DNA of 19,792 nucleotides, from positions 1 through 19,792 of the forward strand of contig CALBSW010000044.1 in the NCBI GenBank assembly GCA_937967465.1. Direction: 5' to 3'. The stretch is from an uncultured Flavobacteriales bacterium (GTDB lineage Bacteria; Bacteroidota; Bacteroidia; Flavobacteriales_D; Sanyastnellaceae). The notes below the pieces were generated by a model. It was not told the DNA's origin. It saw only the letters and a list, made by a program, of their open reading frames with translations, and did not search any database. The translations under genes were made by a program, and so were the position numbers. Positions 6,802 through 13,734 of the stretch are shown here, piece after piece; the stretch's first letter is position 1, and each line of letters starts with the position of its first letter.

Positions 6802-7617
6802 ATGGCGAAAACGAAGAAGAGCCCCGCAGCTGGCGGCCCGAAGAAGAAACAAAAAGGAGGAATCGGCGGAAAGGCCTGGAAGTCTTTCATGGCGAAACTC
6901 TATGGATGGGGTGCTGCCATTGTGATTGTCGGTGCGTTGTTCAAGATCGAGCACTGGGAAGGTGCTTCCGAGATGTTGATCATCGGACTGGGAACGGAGG
7001 CCTTCATCTTCTTCATGTCCGCTTTCGAGCCGCCTCACAAGGAGCCGAAGTGGGAACTCGTCTACCCAGAGCTTGCAGACGATGACGCCGAAGCTGGTCC
7101 CAAGAAGCCGGTCGACCAACTGGACGACATGCTCAAGGACGCCGGTGTGGACAACGCGGTCCTCTCCCGTCTTGGAGACGGCATGCGCCACCTGGGTGAC
7201 CAAGCCATGCAGCTCAGCGAGGTGACCGATGCAGCCGCCGCCACCAGCGAGTACGGAGGCGCCCTCCGCTCCGCCACGGAAAAGGTCAACAACCTGACCG
7301 ACACCTACAGCTCTGTGAGTGAATCCCTGACCGGCCTCTCCGACAACAAGGAAATGAGTGCCAACGCTGGAGCGCAATTGCAGAAGATGAACGAGAACCT
7401 CACGAGCCTCAATGGCATGTACGAGGCGCAGCTTCAGCAGATGGAAACCAGCCGCCAACTCTTCGAGGGCATGGGCGCATTGGTCCAGAACCTCAACGAC
7501 AGCGTCGAGGACACCAAGAAGTACAAGGACAACATCGCCGAGCTCTCCTCCAACCTCGAGGCCCTCAACACGGTGTACGCCAACATGCTCAACGCCATGG
7601 GCAATTCCCGCGGCTGA
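6802..7617 (+). CDS. gldL: GldL, inner-membrane type IX secretion motor protein
   Basis: 271 aa. Two transmembrane helices at about residues 33-49 and 55-75 form a hairpin (LYGWGAAIVIVGALFKIEHW, then MLIIGLGTEAFIFFMSAFEP). GldL and GldM make the proton-driven rotary motor that powers type IX secretion and gliding. The residues that match those described as functionally important in F. johnsoniae GldL are present, by motif comparison from memory: Y34, K48, H51, E66 and E76. After the helices comes the conserved WELVYPEL and a long Gln/Asn/Ser-rich, mostly helical cytoplasmic domain. The first ~30 residues are a Lys/Gly-rich extension (KKKQKGGIGGK) before the first helix, which is longer than in F. 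johnsoniae GldL. gldM follows after 26 bp. Confidence 0.96.
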   Translation: MAKTKKSPAAGGPKKKQKGGIGGKAWKSFMAKLYGWGAAIVIVGALFKIEHWEGASEMLIIGLGTEAFIFFMSAFEPPHKEPKWELVYPELADDDAEAGPKKPVDQLDDMLKDAGVDNAVLSRLGDGMRHLGDQAMQLSEVTDAAAATSEYGGALRSATEKVNNLTDTYSSVSESLTGLSDNKEMSANAGAQLQKMNENLTSLNGMYEAQLQQMETSRQLFEGMGALVQNLNDSVEDTKKYKDNIAELSSNLEALNTVYANMLNAMGNSRG

Positions 7618-7643
7618 TTCTGCCCTGACCACACACTGAGATC

Positions 7644-9359
7644 ATGGCAGGAGCGAAAGAAACGCCGCGTCAGAAGATGATCGGGATGATGTACCTCGTC
7701 CTGACCGCACTTCTGGCACTCAACATCTCCAAGGAGATCCTCAACGGATTCGTCAAGGTGGAGAACGGTCTGCGCAAGACCGATCAGACCATCCAGGGCA
7801 AATCCCGCGAGACCATGCTGGACTTTGAGGCCAAGTACCTCCAGGACCAGCAGAAGGTCAAGCCGTACTACGACGCCGCCAAGGCCGTCGAACGTCAAGC
7901 GGATGACCTCTACAACCACATCACCCAGCTCAAGGCCAACATCATGGCAGTGGCGAGCGGCGAACGCGCCGTCGTGGAGGCTGGTGGAGACTTGTCCAAG
8001 TACATCGCGATGGACCAGCGGACCCGCAAGGACACCGCGATGAGCATCGAGTATCTCGAGAAAAAGGACGAGTACCAGGAAATCACCGCCTACCTCGTCG
8101 GTTCCGAGCCCGGCAGCCCGAAGGAAGGAGACTTCACCGCCCGCGACCTCAAGCAAAAGCTGGAGGCCTTCCGCGATGCGATGAAAGACGTGGCCTTCAC
8201 AGACTTCGTGGGCAACGAATTCAAAGTGTCCCCGGGACTCAAGGCTTCGCTGGAGCAAACCTTCGTCTACCCCGACGAAATGGAGGACGGCAAGGAAGTG
8301 CTGTGGGAAGCGGCCAACTTCTTCGACGTGCCGATTGCGGCGGTCATCCCGATCCTGTCCAAGCTGCAAATCGACGTGGAGAACGCCAAGTCCAACATGA
8401 TGACCGAGCTCATTGCCGGCATCGAGGGCAAGAGCTACAAATTCACCAACCTGATGCCCCTCGTGGTGCCGGAGAGCAACTACATCCTGCGGGGCGACAG
8501 CTTCCGCGCCGATGTTTTGCTGGCCGCGTTTGACGCCACGAACAGCCCGGACATCTACGTCGACGACAGCGCCTTTGATGGACGGGACTCCACCCTGCTC
8601 GCCTATGATGGCAAGGACCCGCTCACCATCGAAGGTGGTTTGGGCAAGCTCCGCATCTCCACCAAGGGCATGCAGCTCGGCGAAAAGAACTACAAAGGCC
8701 TCATCCGGTTCCAGGGCCCCGACGGGAACATCGGTGACTATCCCTTCTTCACCCCGGAGTTCACCGTGGCTGAGCCTGCCCTTGTGGTGAGTCCGACCAA
8801 GATGAATGTGTTCTACCGCGGCGTTCCCAACCCCGTGGAGATTTCGGTGCCGGGTGTCAGCAGCGACAAGCTCGATGTCCGCATCACCGGCGGTCACCGC
8901 ATCAAGCCCGATGGAGAAACCTTCATCGTGGAACCCGGTGCCGGTGGCGAAGCCGAGATTGTCGTGACCGCCACCCTTCCGGATGGCAGCAAGAAAAGCT
9001 TGCCCGGCCGCGAATTCCGCGTGAAGCGGATTCCCGACCCGTCTCCCCGTTTCGCGGGCAAGACGCCGGCAGACAAGACCATCACGAAAGTCCTCCTGGA
9101 GAACGCCCCGTCTGTGGGTGCCCTCATGGAGAACTTCGATTTCGACGTGGAAGTGCGTGTGAAGCGCTTCAATGTGACCGTCACCAAGGGCGGCACTTTC
9201 GTCGAGCAGAGCAGCAACTCCAACATGGTGACGTCCAACATGAAAGAGCTCTTCCGTTCCGTGGGACGGGGCTCGGTCGTGTACATTGAGGACATCGTGG
9301 TTTCCATGCCAGACGGCACGGAGCGCGCCTTGCCCACCATGAAACTCAAAGTGATCTGA
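7644..9359 (+). CDS. gldM: GldM, periplasmic shaft of the type IX secretion motor
   Basis: 571 aa. A short cytoplasmic N-terminus (MAGAKETPRQKM, with the conserved R9) precedes one transmembrane helix at about residues 12-29 (IGMMYLVLTALLALNIS) and a large periplasmic region. The family has four periplasmic domains, D1-D4, forming an elongated dimer. The helical first part (QADDLYNHITQLKANIMAVA and onwards) and the beta-rich later parts (for example KMNVFYRGVPNPVEISVPGV) fit this. The dimer sits inside a GldL pentamer, and its far end contacts the GldK/GldN ring, transmitting rotation across the periplasm. It is somewhat longer than the ~510-520 aa typical of flavobacterial homologues. gldN begins one base after its stop codon, so the two are translationally close. 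Confidence 0.97.
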   Translation: MAGAKETPRQKMIGMMYLVLTALLALNISKEILNGFVKVENGLRKTDQTIQGKSRETMLDFEAKYLQDQQKVKPYYDAAKAVERQADDLYNHITQLKANIMAVASGERAVVEAGGDLSKYIAMDQRTRKDTAMSIEYLEKKDEYQEITAYLVGSEPGSPKEGDFTARDLKQKLEAFRDAMKDVAFTDFVGNEFKVSPGLKASLEQTFVYPDEMEDGKEVLWEAANFFDVPIAAVIPILSKLQIDVENAKSNMMTELIAGIEGKSYKFTNLMPLVVPESNYILRGDSFRADVLLAAFDATNSPDIYVDDSAFDGRDSTLLAYDGKDPLTIEGGLGKLRISTKGMQLGEKNYKGLIRFQGPDGNIGDYPFFTPEFTVAEPALVVSPTKMNVFYRGVPNPVEISVPGVSSDKLDVRITGGHRIKPDGETFIVEPGAGGEAEIVVTATLPDGSKKSLPGREFRVKRIPDPSPRFAGKTPADKTITKVLLENAPSVGALMENFDFDVEVRVKRFNVTVTKGGTFVEQSSNSNMVTSNMKELFRSVGRGSVVYIEDIVVSMPDGTERALPTMKLKVI

Positions 9360-9360
9360 T

Positions 9361-10218
9361 ATGAAAGCAGCACGCCATCTCGTGACCCTCGTCTGCGTTC
9401 TCCTGGCCGCCTTTGCGGTGGAGGCCCAGACCCAGACCGTCCTCGACGGTGCTTACGTGAAGGAGACCAACCTCACGAAGCGGGTGATCCCCTATCCCTC
9501 CCTGCGTGAGGCGGACGTGATGTACGTGCGCCGCATCTGGCAGGACATCGACCTTCGCCAGAAGATCAACCAGATGTTCTACTTCCCGGTCGACCCGATC
9601 GAGGACCGGAAGAACCTCTTCGATGTCATCCGCTACGCCCTGGAGGTGGAAGGCTCCCTGACCGCCTACGGAACTGGACCTGCTGGTGACGATGACGAAT
9701 TCCGCTACCCCCTCAGCGGAACGCAAATCGATTCCCTGCTGAATCCCATCGTCATCATTCCCCAGTTCGACCCCATCACGGGTGAGGTCATCGGCTCGAT
9801 GGAAGCGCAAACCTCCATCAACAGCCAGGACATCGTCCGCTACCGGGTCAAGGAAGATTGGGTGTGGGACCGCCAGCGCAGCCAACGGCACATTCGCATC
9901 ATCGGCATTGCGCCCATCATTGAGAAGAAGGACGACGAAGGCAACAGCCAAGGTCTGGCTCCCCTCTTCTGGCTCTACTACCCGGAGTGCCGGTACGTCT
10001 TCGCCAACTCGGAGTGCTACAACTACGAGAACGACGCGCAGCGCCGGACGTTTGAGGAAATCTTCCAGAAGCGCTACTTCTCCAGCTACATCATCAAGGA
10101 GACCAACGTCTTCGACCGGTCCATCAACGACTATGCACAAGGCCTCGATGCCCTGCTCGAATCCGAGCGCATCAAGGACGAGCTCTTCACGATTGAGCAC
10201 GACCTCTGGCATTACTGA
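9361..10218 (+). CDS. gldN: GldN/PorN, periplasmic ring protein of type IX secretion
   Basis: 285 aa with a signal peptide (MKAARHLVTLVCVLLAAFAVEAQ). The family core is visible: PSLREADVMYVRRIWQDIDL, RQKINQMFYFP, then LFDVIRYALEVEGSLTAYGT, and later RIIGIAPI and LFWLYYPECRYVFANSE. GldN binds GldK to form the ring-shaped periplasmic complex and is the contact for the GldM shaft. The protein is rather short for the family, ending at a conserved-looking LFTIEHDLWHY, so the C-terminal extension of some homologues is missing. The start codon is one base after gldM, with no room for a promoter. A strong terminator follows 24 bp after the stop, so gldN is the last gene of the operon. Confidence 0.96.
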   Translation: MKAARHLVTLVCVLLAAFAVEAQTQTVLDGAYVKETNLTKRVIPYPSLREADVMYVRRIWQDIDLRQKINQMFYFPVDPIEDRKNLFDVIRYALEVEGSLTAYGTGPAGDDDEFRYPLSGTQIDSLLNPIVIIPQFDPITGEVIGSMEAQTSINSQDIVRYRVKEDWVWDRQRSQRHIRIIGIAPIIEKKDDEGNSQGLAPLFWLYYPECRYVFANSECYNYENDAQRRTFEEIFQKRYFSSYIIKETNVFDRSINDYAQGLDALLESERIKDELFTIEHDLWHY

Positions 10219-10242
10219 TCGGCCACGCTGAACGAACCCGAG

Positions 10243-10268
10243 AAACGCCCACCTTTGTGGGCGTTTTT
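10243..10268 (+). terminator. Intrinsic terminator after gldN
   Basis: A perfect 10-bp stem, AAACGCCCAC (10243-10252) with GTGGGCGTTT (10257-10266), closes a CTTT loop and runs into five Ts (10264-10268). It ends the porP-gldN operon. It also lies only 16 nt before the ABC-F start codon, so it may double as a leader attenuator. CACCTTTG (10250-10257), inside the hairpin, differs from the TAnnTTTG -7 element at one base. Confidence 0.9.
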
Positions 10269-10284
10269 CATTGCCACCGGCCCC

Positions 10285-12261
10285 ATGCTCAACCTCAACC
10301 AAATCGGCGTCCATTTCGGAGAGCGCACCCTCTTCGAGAACATCTCCCTGGCCGTGGGTGGCAAGGACCGGGTGGGCCTCGTCGGACGGAACGGGGCTGG
10401 CAAGTCCACCCTGCTCAAGATCATCGCCGGCGTCCAGAACCCCAGCGAGGGCAACGTCTCCACGCCCAAGGAATACCGCATCGGTTACCTCCCTCAGGAG
10501 ATGGAGCACAACGAAGAGGCCACCGTCCTGGAAGAAGCCCAGAGTGCCTTTGCCGCATTCCAGGAATTGGAAGCCGAAGTGGAGCGCATCTCCGGTGAAA
10601 TCGCCGAGCGCACGGATTACGAAAGCGAGGCCTATGCCCGGCTCATCGATCGGCTCGGAGAAGCCAACGACCAATTGGCCTTGATGGGCACGGGGGCCAA
10701 AGAGGAAAAGACCCAACGCGTCCTGCAAGGACTCGGCTTCCGGCCAGCCGACATGCACCGGAAGATGAACGAATTCAGCGGCGGCTGGAAAATGCGGGTC
10801 GAACTCGGCAAACTGCTGCTCGTCGCACCGGACCTCCTGCTTCTCGACGAGCCCACCAACCACCTCGACATCGAATCCATCGAGTGGCTCGAAGGATTCC
10901 TCAAGCACTATCCGGGGGCCATGGTGCTCATCTCCCACGACCGCACCTTCCTCGACAACGTCACGGACCGCACAGTGGAGATCACCTCCACACGCGTGCA
11001 TGACCACAAGGCCTCGTACAGCAAGTACATGGCGTGGCGCGAAGAAGAATACGCACGCCAGGAACAGGCCGCCAAGCAACAGCAGAAGGACATCGCGCAC
11101 ACGGAGGAGCTGATCAACAAGTTCCGGGCGAAGAAGAACAAAGCCGCCTTCGCACAGAGCCTCATCAAGAAGCTCGACAAGATGGAGCGCATCGAAATCG
11201 ACCAATTCGAAAACGCCGAAATGCGCTTTCGCTTTCCTCCCGCCCCCCGCGCGGGAAAGGTGGTCGTGGAAGCCAAGGGGTTGGCCAAACGCTTCGATGA
11301 ACTCGAGGTCTTCCGCGACGTGGACCTCATGATCGCCCGCCAGGACAAGGTGGCCCTTGTCGGCAAGAACGGTGCAGGCAAGACGACCCTCACCCGCATT
11401 CTCCTTGGCGAGCTGAACGCCGATGGTGAGCACGGCCTCGGACACAATGTGGACGTCGGCTACTACGCCCAGAACCAGAGCGACGAACTCGATGGGGAGT
11501 TGACCGTCTTCGAGACCATCGACAACGAAGCCGAAGGGGAAGTCCGCAAAAAAGTCCGCGCTCTGCTGGGCGCCTTCCTGTTCAGCGGTGAAGACGTCGA
11601 CAAGAAAGTCAAGGTCCTCTCCGGTGGTGAGAAGGCCCGACTCGCCCTGTGCAAACTCCTGCTGCACCCCTACAACCTGTTGGTGCTCGACGAGCCGACC
11701 AACCACCTCGACATGAAGGCCAAGGACGTCTTGAAACAGGCTCTCATGCACTACGACGGCACGCTCATCGTCGTCTCCCACGACCGGGATTTCCTGACTG
11801 GCCTCACCGAACTGGTCTACGAGGTCACCCCCACGGGCCTCCGCCAATACATCGGAGACATCCAGCAATTCCTCGTGGAGAAGCGCTCGGACACCATAGC
11901 AGCCTACGAAGCTGGGCGCAGCGACGGACCGGGCGGTACCCCCGGAGGCAAGGACACCAAGGGAAAAGCCAAGGCCGCTGCCAAGACCGAATCCAAAGCC
12001 CAAGGAAAGCAGGCTTACGCCGACCAGAAGGCCATGCGCAAACTCCAGAACCGCGTCAGCAAACTGGAGAAGCAGATCGCCGAGCTTGAGGGCCAAGAAG
12101 CCAAGCTCAACGAAGACATGGCCGCCCTCGACCCGGATGACCGCATGGCCACCGTCGACATGGCCTACCAGTTTGAAAAAGTCCAAGCGGCCCTGCAAGA
12201 AGCCCTCAACGACTGGGAGACGGCCACCAACGAGCTCGAGACCTTGCAGTCTCGCAATTGA
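10285..12261 (+). CDS. ABC-F family ATPase (Uup/YdiF-like), ribosome-associated
   Basis: 658 aa with two ABC cassettes and no membrane segments, which is the ABC-F layout. First cassette: Walker A GRNGAGKST (34-42), signature FSGGWKMRVELG (from 164), Walker B LLLLDEPTNHLD (D188, E189). Second cassette: GKNGAGKTT (360-368), LSGGEKARLALC (from 445), LVLDEPTNHLD (D469, E470). Between them is a charged helical linker (about 240-320) of the type that reaches the ribosomal P/E-site region. The C-terminus is a Gly/Lys/Ala-rich stretch followed by a coiled coil (QNRVSKLEKQIAELEGQEAK), as in Uup and YdiF. These proteins resolve stalled or non-productive ribosomes; some confer antibiotic resistance. 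ATG 10285 is chosen because MLNLNQIGVHFGER is the usual opening. Subfamily is not certain. Confidence 0.95.
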   Translation: MLNLNQIGVHFGERTLFENISLAVGGKDRVGLVGRNGAGKSTLLKIIAGVQNPSEGNVSTPKEYRIGYLPQEMEHNEEATVLEEAQSAFAAFQELEAEVERISGEIAERTDYESEAYARLIDRLGEANDQLALMGTGAKEEKTQRVLQGLGFRPADMHRKMNEFSGGWKMRVELGKLLLVAPDLLLLDEPTNHLDIESIEWLEGFLKHYPGAMVLISHDRTFLDNVTDRTVEITSTRVHDHKASYSKYMAWREEEYARQEQAAKQQQKDIAHTEELINKFRAKKNKAAFAQSLIKKLDKMERIEIDQFENAEMRFRFPPAPRAGKVVVEAKGLAKRFDELEVFRDVDLMIARQDKVALVGKNGAGKTTLTRILLGELNADGEHGLGHNVDVGYYAQNQSDELDGELTVFETIDNEAEGEVRKKVRALLGAFLFSGEDVDKKVKVLSGGEKARLALCKLLLHPYNLLVLDEPTNHLDMKAKDVLKQALMHYDGTLIVVSHDRDFLTGLTELVYEVTPTGLRQYIGDIQQFLVEKRSDTIAAYEAGRSDGPGGTPGGKDTKGKAKAAAKTESKAQGKQAYADQKAMRKLQNRVSKLEKQIAELEGQEAKLNEDMAALDPDDRMATVDMAYQFEKVQAALQEALNDWETATNELETLQSRN

Positions 12262-12269
12262 CAGGATGG

Positions 12270-12296
12270 TTGCATCGGGTGCGGGGTGTAGATTCG
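12270..12296 (+). promoter_or_regulatory. Possible promoter of the exported-protein/protease trio
   Basis: TTG (12270-12272), a 16-bp gap, and TAGATTCG (12289-12296) resemble the Bacteroidota TTG/TAnnTTTG promoter with one mismatch. Transcription would start at or next to the ATG at 12302, giving a leaderless or nearly leaderless mRNA. This is weak evidence from a single 40-bp spacer. Confidence 0.25.
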
Positions 12297-12301
12297 CCAC
12301 C

Positions 12302-12868
12302 ATGAACCGCCTTGCTTTGTGCCTGACCGTCCTCCTTGGACTGGCCAGCAGCTCCCAACTCTGTGCCCAACGCGATTTGCCGATCACGCTGTCGACCGAG
12401 ACGTCGACGACCTATTACACGGATGGAAGCAGCCGCTCCAGCAGCCGCATGTTCTTCCAGCTCGCCGGCGGCACCCAGCAGCGCATGGGCTTCCTCGGAC
12501 GCCGGATGGGCATGCACCTGAGCGAGGCGGAGGCCGTACAGAAGGAATTCAAGTCCTTCCAGACCCTCGGCGCAGTCAGCCAGGCGCTGGCCTTGGCCAC
12601 ATCGGTGACCCTCATCTCCGCCGTCTTCAGCGATGGGGTCGACGAGGTCACGGGAGAAGACATCGGCTGGTTCAAAGCCTACCAATGGCCCATCTACTGT
12701 GGCGTGGGGTACCTCGCCACCGGATTCATTGCCAACAACAAGCTCACCAAGACGGTGGAGCTTCACAACGGCCTGATCGGAGACGCCTCCCATCCCGCCT
12801 ACATCGACATTCAACCTGTGGCCTTCCACCCGGCCGCCATTGGCCCGGGACTCCGCATCCGATTCTGA
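12302..12868 (+). CDS. Exported protein of unknown function, 188 aa
   Basis: I do not recognise this protein. The ATG at 12302 gives a signal peptide (MNRLALCLTVLLGLASSS, cleavage probably near QLCAQ). An in-frame ATG at 12265 would add 12 unsuitable residues. The mature part starts with a Ser/Thr-rich stretch (STETSTTYYTDGSSRSSSRM) and a region with FFQLAGGTQQRMGFLGRRMG. It then has two hydrophobic segments (GAVSQALALATSVTLISAVF and WPIYCGVGYLATGFIANNKL). A hydrophobic pair followed by a basic turn is seen in many Bacteroidota envelope proteins. The next gene begins 2 bp after its stop, so it is part of a three-gene unit with the 287-aa exported protein and the protease lipoprotein. The likely location is the periplasm or a membrane. 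Confidence 0.8.
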   Translation: MNRLALCLTVLLGLASSSQLCAQRDLPITLSTETSTTYYTDGSSRSSSRMFFQLAGGTQQRMGFLGRRMGMHLSEAEAVQKEFKSFQTLGAVSQALALATSVTLISAVFSDGVDEVTGEDIGWFKAYQWPIYCGVGYLATGFIANNKLTKTVELHNGLIGDASHPAYIDIQPVAFHPAAIGPGLRIRF

Positions 12869-12870
12869 TC

Positions 12871-13734
12871 ATGAACCTTCGCTTCCTCCTCCCCGCCCTG
12901 CTCCTCCTGGGCACCACCGCCTCCGCACAACGGCAGGTCGCCAGCTTTGACGACGGCACCGAAATCGAATACGAGGTCCTCTCCGACAACGCAGAAGACC
13001 TCAAATCCCTGTGGCTCTCCTGGGGCGGCACCGCCAATCCGAGCATCCATGGCATCGGGCTCGACTACTGGATTCCAGGCAAGGCCAAGCTGGACTTTTC
13101 CGCCAGTGTCGCAGGAACCAGCTTTCTGACCGAAGACGAGGACAGCTTGTATGTCAACGAGACCAAGCCCGCATCCCGTCCCTGGCGGCTGCGCGGACAT
13201 TACATCCTGAGCAGCAAGACGAAGACCAAGGAAAACAAGATCAGCCTGAAAAGCGTGGCCAGCGGCGCCAATGAGCGGACCGTGTACGTCACCAACTACG
13301 ACTTGCCGCGCACCACGTACTACTGCCTGCATGGCGGCTTCGGCTACCAGAACCGTCCGGAAATCAACGGTGGCGTGAGCTATGGCGAAATCGCCATCGG
13401 CGCCAGCCTCATGCGCGCCCGCAACCTGGATCTCCAGCTCTTCACCGGGGGCAAATCGGGCGCCAAGCAACAGCGCGGCTCGTCCTTCATGGAACTCTAT
13501 GCCGATGTCCTTGTGTTCACCAATGCCGGCCCGTACATCCAATCTTACGCGGATGAGCTGACTGCCGAAGGAACCGAGGCCCGCCCGGTCGGACTCGAAG
13601 TGGCATGGCGCGGCATGACCACCGTGGGCGCCAAGGCCGGCTTCGGCATCTTCGCCAAACTCGGCGGCGGCGTCGGACCGTATTCCGCGTATGCGGTCGG
13701 TGGGTTCGGCTTCATGTTCGGCCTCGCAGAATGA
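12871..13734 (+). CDS. Exported beta-rich protein of unknown function, 287 aa
   Basis: I do not recognise this protein. It has a strong signal peptide (MNLRFLLPALLLLGTTASAQ). The mature sequence alternates short hydrophobic and polar stretches, as in beta-sandwich or small outer-membrane proteins (for example LKSLWLSWGG, GIGLDYWIPGKAKLDFSASV, YYCLHGGFGYQNRPEINGGV). It ends with Gly/aromatic-rich strands (KAGFGIFAKLGGGVGPYSAY, then AVGGFGFMFGLAE). The C-terminal pattern is suggestive of an outer-membrane strand but does not end in an aromatic residue. No type IX sorting domain is seen. It starts 2 bp after the 188-aa gene, and its stop overlaps the protease start as ATGA, so all three are likely translated from one mRNA. 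Confidence 0.8.
   Translation: MNLRFLLPALLLLGTTASAQRQVASFDDGTEIEYEVLSDNAEDLKSLWLSWGGTANPSIHGIGLDYWIPGKAKLDFSASVAGTSFLTEDEDSLYVNETKPASRPWRLRGHYILSSKTKTKENKISLKSVASGANERTVYVTNYDLPRTTYYCLHGGFGYQNRPEINGGVSYGEIAIGASLMRARNLDLQLFTGGKSGAKQQRGSSFMELYADVLVFTNAGPYIQSYADELTAEGTEARPVGLEVAWRGMTTVGAKAGFGIFAKLGGGVGPYSAYAVGGFGFMFGLAE

Noticed and set aside
10255..10284. Alternative TTG start adding 10 residues to the ABC-F protein
   Set aside because: It lies inside the terminator hairpin, and the family begins at MLNLNQIG.
10841..11713. Near-identical DEPTNHLD-coding segments as a possible DNA repeat
   Set aside because: They are the two Walker B motifs of the paired ABC cassettes, a normal feature of ABC-F proteins.
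9346..12387. Long minus-strand open frame (about 1010 codons) opposite gldN and the ABC-F gene
   Set aside because: It spans two well-supported plus-strand genes and their terminator, has no domain signature, and is explained by codon bias.
12319..12870. Upstream in-frame extension of the 287-aa exported protein
   Set aside because: It overlaps the 188-aa gene in another frame and would bury the clear signal peptide starting at 12871.
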